From NCBI GenBank assembly GCA_011052255.1, contig DRJJ01000267.1, positions 1 to 8,622 of the forward strand: a DNA stretch of 8,622 nt. Direction: 5' to 3'. Position 1 is the first letter of the stretch; every line of letters begins with the position of its first letter. Below the pieces are notes generated by a model. That model was not told where the DNA came from. It was given only the letters and a program-made list of their open reading frames with translations, and did no database searches. Made by a program: the position numbers and the translations under genes. Below are positions 1-4,682 of the stretch, piece after piece. The DNA comes from Gammaproteobacteria bacterium. Its GTDB lineage: Bacteria > Pseudomonadota > Gammaproteobacteria > DRJJ01.

Positions 1-125
1 AATGCCTGCGGCGAAGTGACCTCGTGTACCAGATGCCGATCGATATACAACAAGCTGGTGCCGTCCTGTTCTTCACGGACAACGTGCTCGTCCCATAATT
101 TGTCGTAAAGCGTTTTGCCTGCCAT
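1..125 (-). CDS. leuC: 3-isopropylmalate dehydratase large subunit, N-terminus (partial)
   Basis: Only the first 41 codons are in the window; the gene runs off the left edge. The peptide begins MAGKTLYDKLWDEHVV and continues to LYIDRHLVHEVTSPQA, the conserved N-terminus of LeuC. That protein is the large, iron-sulfur-containing subunit of isopropylmalate isomerase, which converts 2-isopropylmalate to 3-isopropylmalate in leucine biosynthesis in the cytoplasm. The DRHLVHEVTSPQA stretch is a hallmark of the aconitase/LeuC family. The start is ATG with AGGAACAGGGTC just upstream as a plausible ribosome binding site. The [4Fe-4S] cysteines lie later in the protein and are not visible. It is divergent from the LysR gene at 417, so the two probably share a control region. 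Identity is secure despite the short length. Confidence 0.93.
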   Translation of the reverse strand, partial: MAGKTLYDKLWDEHVVREEQDGTSLLYIDRHLVHEVTSPQA

Positions 126-268
126 GACCCTGTTCCTGTTTTACTGTTTAGGTGATTTGCATAATAGACCCGAATCAGATATAACTCTAATTCATTATTT
201 TCATGTTTATTATTACTTTTGGTAATGCTTATGGCCATACAAGTTACCGCAACAGTTTGTTTGCCCTC

Positions 269-345
269 GTTCCCACGCTCTGCGTGGGAATGCAGACTGA
301 TACACGTTTCAGCTACGTATGGATTCCTACGCGGAGCGTGGGAAC
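269..345. repeat. Twin-hairpin REP/REPIN-like element
   Basis: There are two adjacent hairpins in inverted orientation. The first is TTCCCACGC (270-278), loop TCT, GCGTGGGAA (282-290), a perfect 9-bp stem. The second is TTCCTACGC (324-332), loop GGA, GCGTGGGAA (336-344), 9 bp with one G-T pair. The outer arms also pair with each other: GTTCCCACGCTC (269-280) is the exact reverse complement of 334-345. This two-hairpin inverted layout is that of BIME/REPIN elements. It lies wholly between leuC and the regulator start and does not code. Confidence 0.75.
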
Positions 346-370
346 CAGGAAACCAGGCTGATTACTTAGT

Positions 371-393
371 CCCCTCTCCCGGAGGGAGAGGGG
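371..393. repeat. CCCTCTCCC hairpin repeat, copy 1
   Basis: CCCCTCTCCC (371-380), loop GGA, GGGAGAGGGG (384-393): a perfect 10-bp stem. The same hairpin core occurs at 2496, 3641 and 8302. This copy ends 23 bases before the lysR start codon, so it would sit in the 5' leader of that mRNA and might affect translation. Confidence 0.8.
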
Positions 394-416
394 GCACATA
401 CCAAGCGAGGAACACC

Positions 417-1292
417 ATGGACATCGAAAACCTGCGCGCCTTCATCAGCGTAGCCGAAAATAGCTCGTTCTCACGCGCGGCCGAGCAGCTGTTCATCACC
501 CAGCCGGCGGTCAGCAAGCGCATCGCAACGCTGGAACAACGCCTGGACACACGCCTGTTTGACCGCATCGGCCATCGTATCCAGCTCACCGATGGTGGCC
601 GTATCCTGCTCACACGCGGCCGCCTGCTGATACAGGAAATGGAAGACATGCAACGCGAGGTTACCAGTCTTTCCGGAGAGGTCAGCGGTCGCCTGCAAAT
701 CGGCACCAGCCATCATATTGGCCTGCATCGCCTGCCACCGATCTTGCGCCAGTACCCGCACCAGTACCCCGATGTATCACTGGATATCCGTTTCATGGAT
801 TCTGAAGATGCCTGTAATGCCGTATTGCGAGGTGATCTTGAAATCGGCATCGTCACCCTGCCACCTGAAGGCCAGACCGAACTGCAGCACACATTAATAT
901 GGGACGACCCGCTGGCTTTCATTGTTGGCAACCATCACCCGTTGTGCAACAGCAAAAAGATCAGCCCGGCCAAACTGGCCAGCTACCCGGCGATCTTGCC
1001 CGCCACCGGCACCTACACCCGCGCAGTACTGGAGAAGGCCTTTGCACCCTTTCAGCCCGAGCTGAATGTCAGCATGTCCAGCAACTATCTTGAAACCATC
1101 AAAATGCTGGTCTCAGTCGGGCTGGGCTGGAGCGTGCTACCCAAAACCATGGTTGACCGGGAATTGCATAGCCTGAATGTGAGCGGCATCTGCTTAATGC
1201 GAGAGCTGGGGGTGGTCAGACACCCGGATCGCAGCCTCTCCAATGCCGCCAGCGCAATGCTGGATCTACTGCAGCACTGCGATAACTCATAA
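417..1292 (+). CDS. LysR-family transcriptional regulator divergent from leuC
   Basis: This is a 291-residue DNA-binding regulator of normal LysR length. Residues 1-60 form the winged helix-turn-helix: MDIENLRAFISVAEN, then SFSRAAEQLFITQPAVSKRIATLE (about 17-40) with the classic AA-L-TQPAVS signature, then LFDR-G--IQLTDGG (48-61). Residues about 91-285 are the periplasmic-binding-protein-like effector domain (GRLQIGTSHHI; LEIGIVTLPP; LVSVGLGWSVLP near 231-242). The ATG at 417 is chosen because the family N-terminus begins there and GAGG sits six bases upstream. An in-frame start at 219 would add 66 residues read through the repeat elements and is unlikely. Its place beside leuC suggests control of leucine biosynthesis, possibly with a pathway intermediate as inducer, but this is inference from position; the ligand is not readable from the sequence. 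Confidence 0.9.
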   Translation: MDIENLRAFISVAENSSFSRAAEQLFITQPAVSKRIATLEQRLDTRLFDRIGHRIQLTDGGRILLTRGRLLIQEMEDMQREVTSLSGEVSGRLQIGTSHHIGLHRLPPILRQYPHQYPDVSLDIRFMDSEDACNAVLRGDLEIGIVTLPPEGQTELQHTLIWDDPLAFIVGNHHPLCNSKKISPAKLASYPAILPATGTYTRAVLEKAFAPFQPELNVSMSSNYLETIKMLVSVGLGWSVLPKTMVDRELHSLNVSGICLMRELGVVRHPDRSLSNAASAMLDLLQHCDNS

Positions 1293-1349
1293 TTTAATCA
1301 GGGAAACTGAATCAGAAACGGCTGGTAAGCGGCATATACAATCAAAGAA

Positions 1350-1564
1350 CATTGGTTAAGCGACAAGCTATTTCCATGACCGTTGGCGGCAAGGACGCCG
1401 CCATTGAGGTGCCTCGACCCGAAGGGTGAGGTACGCATAATGAAGCCCAAAGGGATTCTATGCGTGACAAACGAAGCAATTTCTATTGTAAAACCATGCT
1501 CATCTGGAGATTGCATCGCTTTGCTCACAGCGCGTCATGGAAATAGCTTGTCGCTTAACCAATG
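1350..1564. mobile_element. MITE-like element with 31-bp perfect terminal inverted repeats
   Basis: The left end (1350-1380, starting CATTGGTTAAGCGACAAG) and the right end (1534-1564) are exact reverse complements over 31 bases and enclose 153 bases. The interior is a row of hairpins: GGCGGC/GCCGCC (1385-1402); CCTC-ACCC/GGGT-GAGG with a GAA loop and one bulge (1412-1431); ACGCATA/TATGCGT enclosing GAA-CCC/GGG-TTC (1433-1465); and a looser pairing of about 1461-1483 with 1507-1533. No transposase fits inside, and the short frames across it are mirrored peptides caused by the inverted ends. No target-site duplication was seen flanking it. The best reading is a non-autonomous element between lysR and suhB. 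Confidence 0.7.
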
Positions 1565-1658
1565 CTCTCATCCAGGTAGATAGCACAAACCGCCCAAAAC
1601 CAGTACAATGCGCAGCACATAACCAGTCAGCAACATCACTCTCCAGGGTCAGCCATCC

Positions 1659-2459
1659 ATGCATCCAACACTTAATATTGCGATACGCGCCGCACGCAAG
1701 GCCGGTGACGTGATCATCCGCCATGTCGACCGCGTTCATCAACTGACCATCGACAGCAAATCACGCAACGACTTTGTGACCGAAGTCGACCGTATGGCTG
1801 AAAAAGAGATCATCTCTATCCTGCACCAGAAATTCCCGGACCACGGCATACTGGCCGAGGAAAGTGGCGCGCATAACGAAGACAACGACTATCTGTGGAT
1901 TATCGATCCGCTGGATGGCACCACCAACTTCATCCACGGCTTCCCGCAATTTGCGGTATCCATCGCACTGCAACATAAAGGCGTACTGGAGCAGGCCGTG
2001 GTCTACGACCCAATCAGCCAGGAACTGTTCACTGCCAGTCGCGGACAAGGTGCACACGTCAACAACCGGCGACTGCGTGTAACCGCACAAAAGGCCCTGC
2101 CGGGCGCATTGCTGGGCACCGGCTTTCCGTTCAGAAACCCGGAACATCTGGATGCCTACATGGGTATGTTCAAGGCCTTCATGCCCGATACCGCCGGCAT
2201 CCGTCGTGCCGGTTCTGCGGCACTGGATCTGGCTTACCTGGCGGCTGGCCGTTTAGACGGCTTCTGGGAAATTGGCCTGAACAAATGGGACATTGCCGCC
2301 GGAGTGTTATTAATACGTGAGGCCGGCGGGCTGATCACCGATTTCTCCGGTGGTGAGAATTTCATGGAGTCCGGTAACATTGTCGCCGGCACACGCAGAC
2401 TGGTGCCGGTGATGTTACGCAATATCAAACCGCATTGTACTGACGCGCTGGCGTTCTGA
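1659..2459 (+). CDS. suhB: Inositol-1-monophosphatase family protein SuhB
   Basis: The 266-residue protein matches the usual size and motifs of SuhB. The family hydrolyses myo-inositol-1-phosphate using Mg2+; in E. coli SuhB also joins the NusA/NusG antitermination complex on rRNA operons, which is family knowledge and not shown here. Metal-site motifs are intact: LAEESG (65-70, Glu67), the IMPase signature DPLDGTTNFIHGFP (83-96, Asp83 and Asp86), and WDIAAGVLLIREAGG (210-224, Asp211). The N-terminal KSRNDFVTEVD (34-44) is also typical. The start is ATG 1659 with AGGG ten bases upstream; the peptide begins MHPTLNIAIRAARKAG as in orthologues. A TACAAT box at 1604-1609 could be a -10 element but lacks a good -35. 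suhB close to secDF is a known gammaproteobacterial neighbourhood. Downstream is a hairpin repeat (2496) and a long gap. Confidence 0.96.
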   Translation: MHPTLNIAIRAARKAGDVIIRHVDRVHQLTIDSKSRNDFVTEVDRMAEKEIISILHQKFPDHGILAEESGAHNEDNDYLWIIDPLDGTTNFIHGFPQFAVSIALQHKGVLEQAVVYDPISQELFTASRGQGAHVNNRRLRVTAQKALPGALLGTGFPFRNPEHLDAYMGMFKAFMPDTAGIRRAGSAALDLAYLAAGRLDGFWEIGLNKWDIAAGVLLIREAGGLITDFSGGENFMESGNIVAGTRRLVPVMLRNIKPHCTDALAF

Positions 2460-2495
2460 TATCGCTGCTAATTTTCTACAGAACAACCCTCCATG

Positions 2496-2520
2496 TCCCT
2501 TCTCCCTCAGGGAGAGGGGA
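2496..2520. repeat. CCCTCTCCC hairpin repeat, copy 2
   Basis: TCCC-T-TCTCCC (2496-2506), loop TCA, GGGAGA-G-GGGA (2510-2520), with a T-G pair in the middle of the stem. It lies 36 bases after the suhB stop codon and could act as a 3' mRNA end structure, but no T-tract follows, so it is not called a terminator. Confidence 0.75.
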
Positions 2521-2689
2521 CTCTTAAAAGCCACCCCTCCCCCCACAATGCCACCTGCGTCACATCACACAAAAAAATAAGTGTTTATTTTTGTTTATAA
2601 AACAATAGATTAGAATAATCATCCTGACCATTCCCACGCACACCGCCTCAAGCTTAAACCCCCACGGCCGATAGAATCTGGTAACGCAG

Positions 2690-2727
2690 CATGTAAACGA
2701 CGGAATAGTTGAAGCCGTTTTTACACG
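2690..2727 (+). promoter_or_regulatory. Candidate stem-loop in the leader of the 81-residue gene
   Basis: The arm 2690-2703 (C-A-TGTAAA-C-GACGG) pairs with 2715-2727 (CCGTTTTTACACG): TGTAAA with TTTACA, and GACGG with CCGTT including one G-T pair, with C2698 bulged and an A/C mismatch near the base. The loop is about 11 bases (2704-2714). It ends about 73 bases before the start codon. It could be a leader regulatory structure or a late end structure for suhB; it does not match a riboswitch class I can name. Confidence 0.35.
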
Positions 2728-2800
2728 TTGTTATGCACGGGATGGCCTACACCCATACGGATACCTGATGTGATTTTTGGTATAGCGAGATAAAAACCTG

Positions 2801-3046
2801 ATGTCAAAAAAAGACGCAACTGTAAACAGTATGGCCATGGGCCCAAGAGCCCTGGAAATGGTCATGCGCGACGTGCTGGGCGGCATGGAAGATGTTGCCC
2901 TGTTGAAATGTCTGGAAAGTCATTCTGATGTTTTCCAGGTGATGTCGATTGATCAAGATCTGACAAACGAACAACCCCAACCGGCATCATCAACAATACT
3001 AACCAAGGCCGAACTGATCGAGTTAAGTGGCTACCGCAAGAACTGA
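2801..3046 (+). CDS. Uncharacterised 81-residue protein with a DUF4224-like C-terminal stretch
   Basis: I do not recognise this protein. It is small, without signal peptide or membrane span. Residues 1-13 are polar and basic (MSKKDATVNS). Residues about 14-47 are likely helical and rich in Met and acidic residues (PRALEMVMRDVLGGMEDVAL). Residues 51-64 are Gln/Pro/Ser-rich and probably a flexible linker. The C-terminus ILTKAELIELSGYRKN (66-81) resembles the first third of DUF4224, a short domain common in phage-related small proteins whose opening is roughly FLs-eEL-eLTGyk; here the chain stops just after the GY. The match is short and could be chance. The start at 2801 has only a weak GCGAG 11 bases upstream; ATG codons at 2831 and 2837 are alternatives. 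A hairpin resembling a terminator follows (3080-3104), consistent with a single-gene transcript. Codon use is ordinary for the window. Confidence 0.6.
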   Translation: MSKKDATVNSMAMGPRALEMVMRDVLGGMEDVALLKCLESHSDVFQVMSIDQDLTNEQPQPASSTILTKAELIELSGYRKN

Positions 3047-3079
3047 GCCATTAACCGGAAGGTATTCTCAAACACTACA

Positions 3080-3106
3080 GGCAGGTTTACCTGCCCGTTT
3101 GCTTTT
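3080..3106 (+). terminator. Probable rho-independent terminator after the 81-residue gene
   Basis: GGCAGG (3080-3085), loop TTTA, CCTGCC (3090-3095), then CGTTTGCTTTT. The stem is short but GC-rich; the T-tract is interrupted. It lies 33 bases after the stop codon. Confidence 0.5.
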
Positions 3107-3228
3107 ATAGCCCACGCACAGAATATGGCTAACAGGTCAGTATTAGATTGTAAACAATTGCTAATTTACTAATAACAAACAGATTTTACTTAGAAATGAT
3201 CTAAAGGTATGGTATATATAGACTTCGA

Positions 3229-3234
3229 TATAAT
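3229..3234 (+). promoter_or_regulatory. Candidate -10 box for the 112-residue membrane protein gene
   Basis: This is an exact TATAAT in an AT-rich stretch, 42 bases upstream of the start codon at 3277. No convincing -35 lies 16-18 bases upstream, so the promoter may depend on an activator or may use another box, such as TATGGT at 3209 with TTTACT at 3185 (18-bp spacer). Confidence 0.45.
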
Positions 3235-3240
3235 AAGTTT

Positions 3241-3258
3241 ATACATCATGCGATGTAT
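3241..3258. promoter_or_regulatory. 18-bp palindrome, candidate operator
   Basis: ATACATCATGCGATGTAT: perfect 7-bp arms ATACATC and GATGTAT around ATGC. It sits seven bases after the TATAAT box, over the expected transcription start, and 18 bases before the start codon. A bound repressor there would block initiation. The same sequence in RNA could form a short hairpin just before the ribosome binding site. No regulator family is assigned. Confidence 0.45.
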
Positions 3259-3276
3259 TGATACAGGTCAATAAAA

Positions 3277-3615
3277 ATGAATCGAGCGTTACTTTCTGTT
3301 ATTTGCCCTCCTCTGGCTGTGTGCCGCTACGGCTGTGCCGGCTGCTGCGCCGCACCCATTGCCGTATTCTGGCTGGCCGCTATCGTCGGTCTGTTATATG
3401 GCTACAACGGTGGCCCACTAGAGCTGGAAGGCATAAGCTGGTACACCTTCGGACTGGGAATCACACTATGGGTGATCGCCAGCATCTGGTCTATGGTGAC
3501 TTTATACGGCGTAGATGCCGACAGCTGTGACAACAGCCAGAAAAACAGCTTCTGCGACCCGCTGCGCAAGCTGGATGAATCTGATCCAATGGATGAAGTG
3601 CGCAAGGCACAGTAG
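3277..3615 (+). CDS. Uncharacterised cysteine-rich small membrane protein (112 residues)
   Basis: I do not recognise a named family. The N-terminus carries five cysteines within 15 residues: ICPPLAVCRYGCAGCCAAP (Cys10, 16, 20, 23, 24; C-x5-C-x3-C-x2-CC). A first hydrophobic span follows (about 27-43, PIAVFWLAAIVGLLYGY), a short Gly/Glu loop (44-54), and a second span (about 55-79, WYTFGLGITLWVIASIWSMV). The hydrophilic tail has two more cysteines (84 and 93) and ends charged (KLDESDPMDEVRKAQ). The Cys cluster could bind metal or form disulfides; that is inference. The positive-inside rule is not decisive (Arg3 and Arg17 before span 1; mixed charges in the tail). ATG 3277 has AGG nine bases upstream. 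It has its own candidate promoter and operator and is convergent with secF. It is not part of the secDF operon, and nothing links it functionally to Sec beyond position. Confidence 0.75.
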   Translation: MNRALLSVICPPLAVCRYGCAGCCAAPIAVFWLAAIVGLLYGYNGGPLELEGISWYTFGLGITLWVIASIWSMVTLYGVDADSCDNSQKNSFCDPLRKLDESDPMDEVRKAQ

Positions 3616-3640
3616 GTTTCCTTATCCGATTACTCATGTA

Positions 3641-3665
3641 TCCCCTCTCCCCTAGGGAGAAGGGA
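3641..3665. repeat. CCCTCTCCC hairpin repeat, copy 3
   Basis: TCCC-C-TCTCCC (3641-3651), loop CTA, GGGAGA-A-GGGA (3655-3665), with one C/A mismatch. It lies between the convergent membrane-protein gene and secF, 25 bases after the former's stop codon. It may double as a 3' end structure for either transcript. Confidence 0.75.
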
Positions 3666-3685
3666 CTTTCACTACACAACCATCC

Positions 3686-3716
3686 GGCGCAATGCCCTGC
3701 GGTTACTGCGCCCTAC
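3686..3716 (-). repeat. GTAG-headed REP hairpin
   Basis: Read on the minus strand, GTAG (3716-3713) is followed at once by GGCGCA (3712-3707), an internal stretch GTAACCGCAGGGCAT, and TGCGCC (3691-3686). A GTAG tetranucleotide 5' of an imperfect palindrome is the defining layout of REP sequences recognised by RAYT proteins. It lies 17 bases beyond the secF stop codon and may stabilise the 3' end of the secDF mRNA. Confidence 0.6.
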
Positions 3717-3733
3717 AAGCTCTGTCATACAAA

Positions 3734-4669
3734 TTAAGGCGTAGAATCCTGCGGCTTTTCCTTCTGCACTGGCATCAGGTCTGCGCGGTTAACACCCAGC
3801 AGCAAGGCCGAGGTGCTGGCCACATAGATAGATGAATAGGTTCCAACCACCACCCCAATAATCAGCGCCAGCGAAAATCCGAAGATCACCTTACCACCCA
3901 GGATAATCAATGCCAGTAATACCAGCAAGGTAGTAAAAGACGTAACAAGCGTACGTGACAGTGTCTGGTTAATCGAAGCGTTCACTACCTCGATCGAGGT
4001 GGTCTTGCGCATCTTGCGAAAGTTCTCACGAATACGGTCAAACACCACAATCGTGTCATTCAGTGAATAACCGATAATTGCCAGCAACGCGGCCAGCACC
4101 GGCAGGTTAAATTCCAGCTGCCAGAAAGAGAACGCACCCAGCGCGATAATAACATCATGCGCCAATGCGATAACCGAACCGATAGAAAAACGATACTCAA
4201 AGCGCATCCACACATAAAACAGGATACCGATCATTGCGTATAACAAGGCCAGACCGCCCTGCTCGGTCAGCTCTTCACCCACCTGCGGCCCAACAAACTC
4301 GCGCCGGCGTAACTCTATCTCGCCTTCGTAACTGCCACGCAGTGCCTCTAACACCTGATCACTGATCGCATCCTGGGCCATGCCTTCGCGTGGTGCTACC
4401 CGTACCAGTACATTACGCGGGGTGCCAAAGTGCTGCACAATGGCCTCATTGAAACCGGCCTCGCCAAGCGCGCTGCGTACACCGGCCAGCTCCACTGCCG
4501 TAGAGTATTCCACTTCAACCAGCGTACCGCCGGTAAAGTCGATGCCAAAATTCAGACCCTTGGTGCCCAGCGAAACAAACGAGGCGATCACCAACAGGCT
4601 GGAAAACACCAGCGCTATCTTACGCCCGGCCATAAAGTTAATTTCACTGCCTTTTGAAAAAATTCTCAT
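3734..4669 (-). CDS. secF: Protein translocase subunit SecF
   Basis: This 311-residue inner-membrane protein pairs with SecD to use the proton gradient to pull secretory proteins through SecYEG. Span 1 is about 17-35. The signature GIDFTGG (42-48) opens the periplasmic domain (to about 135), where RREFVGPQVGEEL (122-134) is also typical. Five more spans lie at about 138-156, 160-182, 187-206, 240-262 and 263-285. The RND-type motif GYSLNDTIVVFDRIREN (200-216) and SINQTLSRTLVTSFTTL (232-248) are intact; Asp206 is in the conserved position. The tail after 292 is cytoplasmic. The ATG at 4669 is chosen: it follows secD by 13 bases, has GGAG upstream, and gives the family start MRIFSKG. A start at 4717 would overlap secD by 35 bases and is less likely. 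It is the last gene of yajC-secD-secF. Confidence 0.97.
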   Translation of the reverse strand: MRIFSKGSEINFMAGRKIALVFSSLLVIASFVSLGTKGLNFGIDFTGGTLVEVEYSTAVELAGVRSALGEAGFNEAIVQHFGTPRNVLVRVAPREGMAQDAISDQVLEALRGSYEGEIELRRREFVGPQVGEELTEQGGLALLYAMIGILFYVWMRFEYRFSIGSVIALAHDVIIALGAFSFWQLEFNLPVLAALLAIIGYSLNDTIVVFDRIRENFRKMRKTTSIEVVNASINQTLSRTLVTSFTTLLVLLALIILGGKVIFGFSLALIIGVVVGTYSSIYVASTSALLLGVNRADLMPVQKEKPQDSTP

Positions 4670-4682
4670 CACCTGCTCCGTG

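Larger units (their letters stand above)
126..416. promoter_or_regulatory. Divergent leuC / lysR control region
   Basis: This 291-bp gap separates two divergent genes. The part next to leuC (about 150-235) is AT-rich. On the minus strand it offers TATTAT (161-166) as a -10-like box about 35 bases from the leuC start; the matching -35 is poor (TTAGAG, 185-190, 18-bp spacer). The part next to lysR (269-393) is filled by two hairpin-forming repeats described separately, so any lysR promoter lies either left of them or within them. LysR-type proteins often bind between themselves and a divergent target, which makes this the likely regulator site by inference. No clear T-N11-A dyad was identified by eye. 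Confidence 0.4.
2460..2800. other. 341-bp intergenic gap between suhB and the 81-residue gene
   Basis: This gap holds no gene that could be supported. From the left it contains a CCCTCTCCC-type hairpin (2496-2520), a C-rich stretch (about 2530-2570), a strongly AT-rich stretch (about 2571-2620) that could carry a promoter (for example TTTATT 2584-2589 and TAGATT 2606-2611, 16-bp spacer, both poor matches), and a leader with a stem-loop (2690-2727). The nine bases ACCTGATGT occur at 2763-2771 and again at 2796-2804, across the start codon of the next gene. Confidence 0.5.

Noticed and set aside
219..416. In-frame N-terminal extension of the LysR gene from an ATG at 219
   Set aside because: The added 66 residues are translated from the twin-hairpin and CCCTCTCCC repeats and do not resemble a LysR N-terminus; ATG 417 has a good ribosome binding site and starts at the family's usual position.
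1383..1583. 66-residue plus-strand frame, and a mirrored minus-strand frame 1298-1528, across the MITE-like element
   Set aside because: Both encode the same peptide HGNSLSLNQCS at the element's ends because the ends are inverted copies; the frames follow hairpin DNA and have no ribosome binding site or family match.
2496..2520. Rho-independent terminator for suhB
   Set aside because: The hairpin is GC-rich but no T-tract follows on the plus strand; it is better explained as a copy of the dispersed repeat.
2640..2800. Cyclic-di-GMP or other known riboswitch in the leader of the 81-residue gene
   Set aside because: The conserved core sequences of the GEMM class could not be matched; only a generic stem-loop is visible.
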